A stretch of DNA of 8,404 nucleotides, taken from NCBI GenBank assembly GCA_003446735.1, contig DMCJ01000178.1, positions 1-8,404 on the forward strand, read 5' to 3'. Shown here piece after piece: positions 1 to 7,107 of this stretch. How positions within the stretch are numbered: position 1 is the stretch's first letter; every line of letters starts with the position of its first letter. Under the pieces are notes generated by a model. That model had not been told where the DNA came from and ran no database searches. It was given only the letters and a program-made list of their open reading frames with translations. This stretch comes from Lachnospiraceae bacterium (lineage in GTDB: Bacteria > Bacillota > Clostridia > Lachnospirales > Lachnospiraceae). Made by a program: the position numbers and the translations under genes.

Positions 1-414
1 TATCTCTTCCTCGCTAAAACCCGTTTCCTCGGATATCTTATCTACGACCTTATCGGTAACTTCATCGGCCTTTTCGTCTGCCTCTTCCTTTACCTTATCA
101 TCGGTCTTTCCGGCCTTATCGGCCTTATCGGTCTTATCTGTATTTTCTGTCTTTTTATTATCGGCGGCACTAACTTCCTTGTCTGCACCGGCATTATCAC
201 TTTTAAGGACACTGCCCTGTTTAATGGTCTGTGTTCCTGCATTTACAGGTCTTTTATCCTTATCGTTTAAAGTCTGATCAGCCTTATTATCACCGGCCAT
301 CTTCATCGCGTCCGTGAAAGAAAATCCGTTTTCTTCACTACCGTTATTGTTCTTAACGGCCGCTCCCCTGACACTTGCCACGGCGGGTATATCGGTGATG
401 GGTGCAATCGTCAT
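1..414 (-). CDS. fliK: Probable flagellar hook-length control protein FliK, N-terminal part (cut by window edge)
   Basis: Open from an ATG at 414 to the window edge, giving the first 138 codons with no stop. I translated it by hand; it begins MTIAPITDIPAV. The start follows AAAGGAGG (429-422) with 7 nt between GGAGG and ATG. The visible part is hydrophilic, low in complexity and rich in Lys, Asp, Glu and Ala, with DKT-DKA-DKA tripeptides at residues 93-101 and no membrane segment or signal peptide. FliK is a secreted ruler whose N-terminal half is typically variable and disordered, while the conserved specificity-switch domain is C-terminal and would lie outside this window. The name therefore rests mainly on position: in Bacillus subtilis fliK follows fliJ and ylxF. 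Another secreted or scaffold protein cannot be excluded. A sigma-D-like promoter sits just upstream. Confidence 0.62.
   Translation of the reverse strand, partial: MTIAPITDIPAVASVRGAAVKNNNGSEENGFSFTDAMKMAGDNKADQTLNDKDKRPVNAGTQTIKQGSVLKSDNAGADKEVSAADNKKTENTDKTDKADKAGKTDDKVKEEADEKADEVTDKVVDKISEETGFSEEEI
96..138 (-). repeat. 9-bp tandem repeat coding Asp-Lys-Ala/Thr in fliK
   Basis: On the plus strand the units are GGCCTTATC (112-120), GGCCTTATC (121-129) and GGTCTTATC (130-138), with degenerate related sequence to about 96. On the coding strand they read GAT AAG GCC/ACC, giving DKT-DKA-DKA in frame. The repeat keeps the reading frame and lies in a low-complexity part of the protein, so copy number may vary between strains without breaking the gene. 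Confidence 0.75.
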
Positions 415-421
415 ATGCCAT

Positions 422-430
422 CCTCCTTTG
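422..430 (-). promoter_or_regulatory. Strong ribosome binding site of fliK
   Basis: CAAAGGAGG on the minus strand, with 7 nt between GGAGG and the ATG at 414. It fixes the start of the truncated gene. Another ATG at 421-419 lies too close to the Shine-Dalgarno sequence to be used and is in another frame. Confidence 0.85.
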
Positions 431-450
431 CGTATTTATAATCAATACTT

Positions 451-477
451 ATATCGGCGGATTTTTACATTTCTTAA
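451..477 (-). promoter_or_regulatory. Candidate sigma-D (sigma-28) promoter in front of fliK
   Basis: The minus strand carries GCCGATAT at 458-451, identical to the published Bacillus subtilis sigma-D minus-10 consensus. Upstream is a weaker minus-35: TAAG at 476-473 with a 14-nt spacer, or TTAA at 477-474 with a 15-nt spacer, each 3 of 4 against TAAA. The minus-35 overlaps the TAA stop of the preceding gene. Transcription would start near 444, leaving about 30 nt of leader that includes the GGAGG site. The octamer is non-coding and lies in a gap of only 59 bp. Function is inferred. Confidence 0.6.
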
Positions 478-1340
478 CTGTCGGGATCCATAATCTTTGT
501 AAGCTGGGCCGCAACCGTGGAATCCATTACGCCAAGGATCGCGCCTCTGTCGTCAGGTTCCATGACGCCTAAGATCTTGGCTGCGAGAGCAAGATTATTA
601 GTCATCTTTTCGAATATCTCGGCAGCCTGCTTGGGCTTCATCTCGGAATATGCCTGTGCATATTCCTCTATCTCCTTGCTGACCTGTTCTTCCTTTACCA
701 CTTCTTTATAAAGATTCTGCGCGGTCTCGGGATCCATGGTCTCGTAATATCTGGCATATTCCTCGGGCCCGGGGCCTTTATCGGAATATACCACTTCCTC
801 ATAGAATTCATTCTTTATCCTCTGGAATTCTATCTGATTTTTTTCAAATGTGGAAAGCCTTTCAACTTCGGCTTTTAATTTCGCGATCTCCTCGCTGTCG
901 GCACTTGAATTGCTCTTTTGCTGCTCGAGCTGGAGCCTTAATCTCTCCACGTCCTCAACAGCTTCTTTTAATGAGGTATAACCTCCGTATCCGCCTTCGG
1001 TGACACTTTCCGTATCATCGGAATCGGGCAGTATCTTATTTAAGATTGGAACGTCCTTTAAGACGGGCGCCATGACATTGGATCCAAAGCCTCCGACATC
1101 GAGTTTTATTAAAAGGACCAGGATAACGAGCCATACAAGGATTATTATTATGGTCACGAAAATGACGCTGGCTGTTCCGCCCTCGTCTTCGTCGTCAAGG
1201 CTGGCCTCTTCCTTTGCAAGTTCTTTTGCTCTCTGCTTTGCGGCCTTTTTCTGATCTTTTTGTTCTTTCTTTAATTTCTTTTTTTCTTCACTTAAGCGCT
1301 TCTTTTCCGCTTTAAGGTCGACTGCCTTTTCGTCTGCCAT
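474..1340 (-). CDS. MotE/YlxF-type flagellar protein: membrane anchor, coiled coil and MgtE-N-like C-terminal domain
   Basis: 288 aa. A very basic, Lys-rich cytoplasmic N-terminus (about 1-45) is followed by a short acidic stretch, one membrane helix (about 56-80, rich in Ile, Leu and Val), a Gly-containing linker and a coiled coil (about 123-180). The tail (about 195-286) repeats short helices of the MgtE N-terminal type: YYETMDPETAQ, YSEMKPKQAAEIF, ILGVMEPDDRGAIL, VAAQLTKIMD. This is the arrangement of the MotE/YlxF group (COG3334), which lies next to fliJ and fliK in many Firmicutes. Relatives are described as stator or motor chaperones; the role here is inferred. It lacks the membrane domain of MgtE and is not a magnesium transporter. 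The MgtE-N fold resembles FliG armadillo-like domains. Start: ATG after GAGGAAGG, 28 nt downstream of the fliJ stop. Confidence 0.82.
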   Translation of the reverse strand: MADEKAVDLKAEKKRLSEEKKKLKKEQKDQKKAAKQRAKELAKEEASLDDEDEGGTASVIFVTIIIILVWLVILVLLIKLDVGGFGSNVMAPVLKDVPILNKILPDSDDTESVTEGGYGGYTSLKEAVEDVERLRLQLEQQKSNSSADSEEIAKLKAEVERLSTFEKNQIEFQRIKNEFYEEVVYSDKGPGPEEYARYYETMDPETAQNLYKEVVKEEQVSKEIEEYAQAYSEMKPKQAAEIFEKMTNNLALAAKILGVMEPDDRGAILGVMDSTVAAQLTKIMDPDS

Positions 1341-1368
1341 TTTGCCTTCCTCGTATATATTTCCCTTT

Positions 1369-1833
1369 TTACATAAGATCGGTATTTATCTTTTTCTGCC
1401 CGTGGGTATAACTTGTAAGCTCGTCTATCTGCTTGCTCTCGGCCGCTTTTTCTTCGGCTAAGAATTCCTCGAAAGCCCTTTCTTTTAAGATATCCTGGGT
1501 CTTTCTCTCCTGCATCGCCTTCTGCATCTTTACCCTTTTTTCTTCCAGGATCTTTTCAGCCATTCTAAGCTGGATCGTCTGGGCTCTTATCATCTCATCG
1601 GCATGAGCTACAAGCTTTTTATTCTCATCTATCTTTAAGATATCAAGGCGCTCCGAAAGAAGGAGAGCTCTTCCTTCATCCTCTAATCTCCTGCGTCTGT
1701 CGTAGCACATCTTAAGCTTTTCTTCTTCTTCGGCAACGCGCATATTGGCAGAAGCAAAATCATTTTTTGCCTGCTCTTCCATCTTCTCTTTGACATTCAG
1801 GATGTTCTGCATCCTGTATACGAATCTGCTCAT
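1369..1833 (-). CDS. fliJ: Flagellar export protein FliJ
   Basis: 154 aa, close to the usual 140-155 of FliJ. It is almost wholly charged and helical, predicted as one long antiparallel coiled coil, rich in Glu, Lys, Arg and Met, with no membrane segment. The N-terminus MSRFVYRMQNILNVKEKMEE matches the usual FliJ opening (F.YRLQ.iL..ke..E). FliJ inserts as a stalk into the FliI hexamer and links the ATPase to the FlhA export gate. It starts 21 nt after the fliI stop with only a weak Shine-Dalgarno sequence (GCGGGA, about 10 nt upstream), so translation may depend on ribosomes arriving from fliI. Sequence conservation in this family is low, but position and composition agree. Confidence 0.9.
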   Translation of the reverse strand: MSRFVYRMQNILNVKEKMEEQAKNDFASANMRVAEEEEKLKMCYDRRRRLEDEGRALLLSERLDILKIDENKKLVAHADEMIRAQTIQLRMAEKILEEKRVKMQKAMQERKTQDILKERAFEEFLAEEKAAESKQIDELTSYTHGQKKINTDLM

Positions 1834-1854
1834 ATATTTTCCCGCTTCTTACGA

Positions 1855-3168
1855 TCAAAACAGGTTCTGGAGCATATCTACTTCCTCGTCAAAAGAGAAT
1901 TTCTCATCCGTTGACTGGAGCAAAAATCCGTTAACGGCATCGATCTTTTCCATCGCATAATCTATATTGGGATTGCTTCCCCTTTTATATGCTCCGATAT
2001 TGATAAGATCCTCCGCATCGTTGTATGTCGCAAGCACGTTTTTAAGCTTTCCGGCCGCTTTTTTATGCTCGGGATCGGCTATCTGGCTCATACACCTTGA
2101 GATGCTCTGCAGTACATCGATCGCAGGATAATGATTCTTATGCGCAAGCTTCCTGTTAAGCATTATATGACCGTCCAATATACTTCTTGCCGTATCGGTG
2201 ATGGGTTCGTTAAAATCATCTCCGTCTACAAGGACCGTATAAAGTCCGGTTATGGAACCAACGTCATTTTTCCCGGCTCTTTCAAGTAATTTCGGCATCT
2301 CGGCATAAACGCTCGGCGGATATCCTCTTGTAACTGGAGGCTCGCCGCTCGCAAGACCGATCTCGCGCTGGGCCATCGAAAAACGTGTAAGGGAATCCAT
2401 CATGAGAAGGACGTCCCTTCCCTTATCCCTGAAATATTCGGCTATCGCGGTCGCGGTCATGGCTGCCTTTTTTCTCTCAAGGGCGGGCTTGTCGCTCGTA
2501 GCTACAACGACCACGCTCCTTGCCATTCCTTCGGGACCTAAATCCCTTTCTATAAATTCCCTGACCTCACGTCCACGCTCTCCGATAAGAGCGATGACAT
2601 TTATGTCAGCTTTCGTATTCCTTGCAAACATGCCCATGAGGGTGGATTTACCAACGCCCGAACCGGCGAATATCCCGATACGCTGTCCTTTTCCGACGGT
2701 GATAAGTCCGTCTACGGCTTTTACCCCCAAGGGAAGTATCGTATCTATTATCTCTCTTTTCATGGGATCGGGCGCAGGCGCATCTATGGGATAGCTCTGA
2801 ATGCAGTTTAACTCGGATCCGTCCGAAGGTCTGCCAAGTCCGTCAAGCGTCTTTCCTAAAAGATCGTCTCCTACGGGAACGCTTAAGGGCTCCCCTTCGC
2901 ATTCCACTATGCATCCTCCGCCTATCCTGTCCGTAGCCTCATATGGCATCAGCAAAGTATGCTTATTTTTAAAACCGACAACTTCAGCCATGATAAAGTC
3001 GCCGGTTCTTCCTTCTTTATATATCCTGCAAAGGTCTCCCATCTTGGCGCTGGGTCCGGCCGATTCTATGGTAAGACCCACCACGTTTATGACCTTTCCC
3101 ATGCTCTTTGTAAAATTCATGGAGAGCACTCTGTCGTATTTTCTTATATCAAAGGCGCCTAATGCCAT
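1855..3168 (-). CDS. fliI: Flagellum-specific export ATPase FliI
   Basis: 437 aa, typical length. An N-terminal beta-barrel domain (about 18-95) precedes an F1-beta-like ATPase core. Walker A is GSGVGKST at 169-176. The catalytic glutamate lies in GERGREV (196-202). Walker B is VLLMMD at 253-258. The family block PPVTRGYPPSVYAEMPKLLE starts near 277. YPAIDVLQSISR (347-358) corresponds to the ATP synthase alpha/beta signature and supplies the arginine finger. The protein forms a hexamer at the base of the flagellum and uses ATP to unload export substrates, controlled by FliH and coupled through FliJ. The ATG overlaps the fliH stop as TGATG and follows GAAGGG, so translation is probably coupled to fliH. 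All key residues are present. Confidence 0.98.
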   Translation of the reverse strand: MALGAFDIRKYDRVLSMNFTKSMGKVINVVGLTIESAGPSAKMGDLCRIYKEGRTGDFIMAEVVGFKNKHTLLMPYEATDRIGGGCIVECEGEPLSVPVGDDLLGKTLDGLGRPSDGSELNCIQSYPIDAPAPDPMKREIIDTILPLGVKAVDGLITVGKGQRIGIFAGSGVGKSTLMGMFARNTKADINVIALIGERGREVREFIERDLGPEGMARSVVVVATSDKPALERKKAAMTATAIAEYFRDKGRDVLLMMDSLTRFSMAQREIGLASGEPPVTRGYPPSVYAEMPKLLERAGKNDVGSITGLYTVLVDGDDFNEPITDTARSILDGHIMLNRKLAHKNHYPAIDVLQSISRCMSQIADPEHKKAAGKLKNVLATYNDAEDLINIGAYKRGSNPNIDYAMEKIDAVNGFLLQSTDEKFSFDEEVDMLQNLF

Positions 3169-4046
3169 CAGTCGATCCCTTCGTACGCAAGGAGCATGAG
3201 TTCTTTCTTAAGCTCGGCAAGCTCCACGCCGAGACTGCAGTCAAATATTCCGTTCTCCGTCTCGATTATGCATTCGTTCTTAGATAAAGTGGCATCTTCA
3301 AATACTTCAAAACTCGCATTTACGATGCCGCACGCTTCGATGAGCTGATCTTTTCTCGTCGAAACAAATGCGATATCCTCAGGAGAAACATGAACGAGAT
3401 ATTCATGTCCGCCGTCCATATCCCTTAAAGCATTCGCAAGGAGATGGAATACTATGTCTTTCTGATCGTCGAGTCTTATCCTGAATATCTGCTCGTATAT
3501 CTTTGTGATCTTATCAACGAGCGCAGGCTCTATCTCTTTTATCTTATCCTGATAATATTTCGTCTGGGCTTCCTCTTTTTCGGAAAGCTCCCTTAAAGTC
3601 TGATCTCTTACGGCCATAAGTTCAGCTTCCGCCGCACTTTTTCCTTCATTATATCCTTCCCTGTAGCCTTCTTCCCTGGCGCGGCTCTTTATCTCTTCCG
3701 CTTCGCGGTTGGCATTTACAAGGATGTCTCCGGCCTGATTGTGTGCTTCTTCTATTATCTCTTCGGCCGCGGGTCCGTTATATTGTTCATTTGCGCTTTC
3801 CCCACCGTAGACCGCACCTTCGGCATCATCATCAAGAAGGCGCGAAACGGAAGCGGCCTCGATCCCGTCGGTAAATTCATCGGGAAAAGTCTCAATGGTC
3901 TCATCATCCTTAAGACTTTCCTCTAAATCCCTCGAAAGCTGTTCGATCTTCTCCGCTATGCGTTCATTATAATCAATGACTCTCGTGCCTTTATCGCTTA
4001 AGTCTACCTGACAATATTTAACAACATTTCTGTTATTAGACAACAA
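3168..4046 (-). CDS. fliH: Flagellar assembly protein FliH (ATPase regulator), TTG start
   Basis: 292 aa, longer than the roughly 210-235 aa of Bacillus and enteric FliH. The extra length is an acidic N-terminal region (about 40-95). A charged helix follows with a glycine repeat, G127xxxG131xxxG135 (EEGYREGYNEGK), a FliH hallmark. A coiled coil extends to about 175. The C-terminal FliH/V-ATPase-E-like domain ends with NECIIETENGIFDCSLGVEL. FliH dimers bind FliI and tether it to the C-ring. The start is TTG at 4046, 8 nt after GGAGG (4059-4055). A second TTG at 4043 is also possible, and no ATG is available near the conserved N-terminus. The gene overlaps the fliG stop by 11 nt and shares an adenine with the fliI ATG, so coupling both ways is likely. 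Confidence 0.93.
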   Translation of the reverse strand: MLSNNRNVVKYCQVDLSDKGTRVIDYNERIAEKIEQLSRDLEESLKDDETIETFPDEFTDGIEAASVSRLLDDDAEGAVYGGESANEQYNGPAAEEIIEEAHNQAGDILVNANREAEEIKSRAREEGYREGYNEGKSAAEAELMAVRDQTLRELSEKEEAQTKYYQDKIKEIEPALVDKITKIYEQIFRIRLDDQKDIVFHLLANALRDMDGGHEYLVHVSPEDIAFVSTRKDQLIEACGIVNASFEVFEDATLSKNECIIETENGIFDCSLGVELAELKKELMLLAYEGID

Positions 4047-5052
4047 GCTCGTCTCCTCCGCCTCTGGAAATGATGATCTCTCCGGAGTCTTCCAGCTTTC
4101 TTATGATATTTACTATCTTCTGCTGTGCATCCTCGACATCCTTCATACGTACGGGGCCCATGAATTCCATATCTTCCTTGATCATGGACGCAAGACGTGA
4201 GGACATGTTCTTTAAGATAGCACCCTGAACTTCTTCATTGCTGCCCTTAAGAGCTATCGCAAGGTCATTATTATCAACATCACGCAGCACACGCTGTATC
4301 GAACGGTCGTCGAGGAGCAGGATATCCTCGAACACGAACATCTTCTTTCTGATCTCGTCCGCAAGCTCGGGATCTTCGATCTCGAGGGACTCCATGATAT
4401 GACGCTCTGTTCCTCTGTCTACTGTATTTAAGATCTCTACGACCGCATCTACGCCGCCGATGACCGTGTAATCCTGGTTGACGAGTGAAGATATCTTTCC
4501 TTCGAGCACTCGCTCCACCTCCTTTATGACATCGGGGCTCGTCCTGTCCATCGTTGCCACTCTCTTTGCAACATCGGCCTGCATATCCGGAGTAAGCGCA
4601 GATATGATGAGCGCCGCCTGCGAAGGCGCAAGATAGGAAAGGATAAGTGCTATGGTCTGAGGATGCTCGTCCTGGATAAAGTTTAAGAGCTGCGAAGCAT
4701 CGGCCTTTCTTACGAATTCGAAAGGCTTTACCTGTAAGGAAGCGGTAAGCTTTCCGATGACTTCTAACGCCTTGTCCGCACCGAGCGCACTCTCCAAAAG
4801 TTCTTTTGCATATCCGATACCGCCTTCCGCAATGTATTGCTGCGCAAGACAGATCTCATAAAATTCATCTATTATCTCTTCTTTAAACTGGGGAGTGATG
4901 GATCTGGTATTTGCTATCTCAAGCGTCAGCTCCTCGATCTCATCCTCTTTTAAATGCTTGAAGATCTGAGCCGATTTCTCAGGCCCCAAGGCGATAAGAA
5001 GTACGGCTGCCTTCTGCATTCCCGTTATCTGTGTTTCGGTCTGCCGTGCCAT
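4036..5052 (-). CDS. fliG: Flagellar motor switch protein FliG
   Basis: 338 aa from ATG 5052, equal to the length of Bacillus subtilis FliG. The N-terminal FliF-binding domain (1-100, with MQKAAVLLIALGPEKSAQIF) leads to the middle domain with the conserved EHPQT patch (129-133, FliM contact), a Gly-Gly hinge at 199-200, and the C-terminal torque domain with MFVFEDI (238-244) and LDDRSIQRVLRDVD, whose charged residues face the stators. It forms the rotor ring on FliF and sets torque and direction. An upstream in-frame TTG at 5064 would add four residues, but it lies only 1 nt from GGAGG. The ATG at 5052 has GGAGG 13 nt upstream and GGGGG 5 nt upstream. The gap to the fliF stop is 2 nt, implying coupled translation. 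Confidence 0.98.
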   Translation of the reverse strand: MARQTETQITGMQKAAVLLIALGPEKSAQIFKHLKEDEIEELTLEIANTRSITPQFKEEIIDEFYEICLAQQYIAEGGIGYAKELLESALGADKALEVIGKLTASLQVKPFEFVRKADASQLLNFIQDEHPQTIALILSYLAPSQAALIISALTPDMQADVAKRVATMDRTSPDVIKEVERVLEGKISSLVNQDYTVIGGVDAVVEILNTVDRGTERHIMESLEIEDPELADEIRKKMFVFEDILLLDDRSIQRVLRDVDNNDLAIALKGSNEEVQGAILKNMSSRLASMIKEDMEFMGPVRMKDVEDAQQKIVNIIRKLEDSGEIIISRGGGDELVV

Positions 5053-5054
5053 TT

Positions 5055-6668
5055 TTACCCCCAATCCTCCTGAAGCCAGTTACGAAGCAGGCTTGCTGCG
5101 GCTTCCGGATTATCATCAACGAATTTCTCTATCATCTTTCTGGCTTCGGACTTCTCCTGAAGCTCGATATCATCAAGACTCTCGGTAGGCGTAGACTGAA
5201 GGAGATTCTCCACCGAGAGCTCCTCTTCCTCTTCCTCCTCGGGCTTTTCGGTCCTCATGGACCTTAAGATAACAAATGCAAGAAGCCCCAGGATGATGAG
5301 TATGATGACTATCTGAATTATGTCGGTCGCATCAACGCCGAGTCCCTCTCTGTCAATAAAGACAGGAACTTCGTATGCGACGATACTTATGTTAGCCTGA
5401 GGTATTCCCGTAGCCGTCTGTACCACGGAAAAAAGGTCTTCATCCACTTCGAGTTTCTTCTGTTCTTCATTTGCGGCTTTAAATTCATCCCATGTCATGT
5501 CGGTAAGAAGCCCCTGTGCTCTTACATCTTCTTCTTTATAGACATGGAGCCTCTTTGCTGCTACGGATATTGAGGAAGAATCGTATTTTATAAGTCCCGG
5601 CGGTATCGTCTGCTCGGTGATCTTTTCATTGGGAAGATAATCCCTCGATTCTTCGGTAACGGTCTCGGATGAAGTATTGTAATCCTGCATAACGTAGGTC
5701 GTATCGGCATCCGAACCGTTGCTCGCGGTACCCGGAACTCCGGCCACACCTCCGGTGGATTCGGAATTGTATGTATTTTCATGACTGAGCACACCCTGCG
5801 TCTGATTCTCCGCAGGTGTAAAATCATGATCCGTTATCTTGGTGACCGAAAAATCAAGGTCCAGATTGCTCGCAACTTCGATATTGTCATAAAGTTCTGT
5901 ACCTAAAAGGACGCTTCGAACTTCGTTTCTCACTACATCCTCGGCTTTCTTTTTCATCGAAAGCTGCGTATTTGCGGTCGTTCCGCCTCCGTTTAAGGAC
6001 GCCTGATCCTCACCTGAGAAAAGAAGATTTCCTTCGGTATCTATGATCGTGATGTTCGCGGTGGACTCATTTCCGAGCGCCGTAGCGACGACCCTTGCAA
6101 GTGCATTTGCATTATCTTCGTCAAGCTCACCCTCAAGCTCTAAAGTAACTCCGCAGAAACTGTCCTTATCCTGCGCTATGAGCGTACCGTCATCTTCGGG
6201 AATGTCGAGATTAACGATGGCCTTTTTAACGGAACTGTTGGCCTCTAACGTCTCTGCGATCTGATTCTGGAGGTAAACCTTATATCTTTTCTGCTTATCC
6301 GACTCCGTCGTCGAGAATCCTCCGCTCGTCACATTGTCGATCGAATACGACTGCGTCGGGATATTATTCGCCCCGAGAAGCAGGTTCGCTTCGCTCTCCT
6401 GCTTGTCCAAAATGGAGATCTGCGTACCTTCCGGATTCGTCTTGTAATCCATCGAATTGGCTTTAAGCAGCTCCGTAACTTCCGAAGCTTCCTTCGCGCT
6501 CTCGCACGTAACGAGCACCACATAATTCTTCCTCGTCAGCACTGTCACGAGCACGGCAATGGCTATCACGACAACAACTGCGGCAGAGATTATTATCGTC
6601 TTCTGCCTGGTCGTGAACTTATCCCACCATTCCTTTATTCTGTTTAAGAGTTCTCTGATACGATCCAT
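5055..6668 (-). CDS. fliF: Flagellar MS-ring protein FliF
   Basis: 537 aa, in the family range. A short cytoplasmic N-terminus with WW is followed by a first membrane helix (about 24-44), then the periplasmic-side ring-building domains (YscJ/FliF-like, about 48-220, with LDIPEDD) and the FliF C domain. A flexible insert rich in Gly, Ser, Thr and Asn (about 300-335) corresponds to the beta-collar loop. A second membrane helix (about 449-468) is followed by an acidic Glu run (477-483). The C-terminal FliG-binding helix includes KFVDDNPEAAASLLRNW. FliF oligomerises in the membrane as the base on which FliG and the export apparatus assemble. The ATG follows GAGG with 10 nt spacing. It is separated from fliE by 103 nt holding a large hairpin. 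Confidence 0.98.
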   Translation of the reverse strand: MDRIRELLNRIKEWWDKFTTRQKTIIISAAVVVVIAIAVLVTVLTRKNYVVLVTCESAKEASEVTELLKANSMDYKTNPEGTQISILDKQESEANLLLGANNIPTQSYSIDNVTSGGFSTTESDKQKRYKVYLQNQIAETLEANSSVKKAIVNLDIPEDDGTLIAQDKDSFCGVTLELEGELDEDNANALARVVATALGNESTANITIIDTEGNLLFSGEDQASLNGGGTTANTQLSMKKKAEDVVRNEVRSVLLGTELYDNIEVASNLDLDFSVTKITDHDFTPAENQTQGVLSHENTYNSESTGGVAGVPGTASNGSDADTTYVMQDYNTSSETVTEESRDYLPNEKITEQTIPPGLIKYDSSSISVAAKRLHVYKEEDVRAQGLLTDMTWDEFKAANEEQKKLEVDEDLFSVVQTATGIPQANISIVAYEVPVFIDREGLGVDATDIIQIVIILIILGLLAFVILRSMRTEKPEEEEEEELSVENLLQSTPTESLDDIELQEKSEARKMIEKFVDDNPEAAASLLRNWLQEDWG

Positions 6669-6706
6669 GTATCCGTTTCCTCATTTGTTTTTCTTTATGT
6701 CCGTTC

Positions 6707-6762
6707 GCCCGGCAAGGTCACATATTCTCATGCAAGCATGCGGATATGTGACTTTACCGGGC
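6707..6762. repeat. Large near-perfect hairpin between fliE and fliF
   Basis: Arms 6707-6725 and 6744-6762 are inverted copies over 19 bp, matching at 17 positions. In the minus-strand transcript one of the two exceptions is a G.U pair and the other an A-C mismatch. Inside, after a 3x3 internal loop, a second stem CATG...CATG (6729-6740) closes the top. The outer clamp is GCCCGG/CCGGGC. It starts 9 nt after the fliE stop and ends 38 nt before the fliF ATG. No U-run follows on either strand, so it is not a standard intrinsic terminator. It may be an mRNA processing or stabilising structure, a partial attenuator, or a palindromic repeat element. Confidence 0.85.
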
Positions 6763-6771
6763 TTTATGCGC

Positions 6772-7107
6772 TCAGATCTGCATCTGGATCAGTTCTCTGT
6801 AGGCCTCGAGGAATTTATCCCTTACCGCTACGGTATATTGGAGCGCCTCGCTTGCCTTTTGCATCGCGATCGTCATGTCGTGCGTATTGTCTACCTCACC
6901 TAACGCAAACCTTATCTTTTCATTCTCCGCATCCGAAAGGTATGCATTCGTCTGCGAAATATTCTTTATGGCCGAATCAAGCACGGAGTCAAAAAGATTA
7001 CCTTCGGTGTCAACTCTTTCGCCCTCTCTGCCCTTATCGATCTGATATGTATTTCTGATGGCATCGGAACTGAAATTCCTAAGTGCCCTGATATCGATTA
7101 CATCCAT
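6772..7107 (-). CDS. fliE: Flagellar hook-basal body protein FliE (MS ring-rod junction)
   Basis: 111 aa, the usual FliE size. The conserved C-terminal half contains LGEVDNTHDMTIAMQKASEA followed by ALQYTVAVRDKFLEAYREL and ends QMQI, the classical FliE end. The N-terminal half is variable. FliE is among the first axial substrates exported and joins the FliF ring to the rod made by FlgB, FlgC and others. It has no cleaved signal peptide, as expected of a substrate of the flagellar export system. The ATG at 7107 follows GAGG (7121-7118) with 10 nt spacing. The gene lies 93 nt downstream of flgC, a longer gap than most in the operon. Confidence 0.97.
   Translation of the reverse strand: MDVIDIRALRNFSSDAIRNTYQIDKGREGERVDTEGNLFDSVLDSAIKNISQTNAYLSDAENEKIRFALGEVDNTHDMTIAMQKASEALQYTVAVRDKFLEAYRELIQMQI

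Noticed and set aside
116..123. GCCGATAA sigma-28-like minus-10 inside fliK
   Set aside because: It is produced by the GCC-GAT-AAG codons of the tandem repeat, has no TAAA-like minus-35 and is coding, so it is a coincidence.
2402..3199. Two long plus-strand open frames (130 and 132 codons) opposite fliI
   Set aside because: They lie wholly antisense to a strongly conserved ATPase gene, have no ribosome binding site or recognisable domain, and follow from the codon bias of fliI.
5053..5064. FliG start at the TTG at 5064
   Set aside because: It is only 1 nt from GGAGG. The ATG at 5052 has usable spacing and gives the family length of 338 aa.
6707..6762. Rho-independent terminator after fliE
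   Set aside because: The stem is strong but no U-run follows on the minus strand, and only TTTATG follows on the plus strand. The next operon gene starts 38 nt further on.
6559..7058. Plus-strand open frames of 114 and 106 codons across fliE and the start of fliF
   Set aside because: They overlap each other and the coding strand of two conserved genes, pass through the hairpin, and show no family features.
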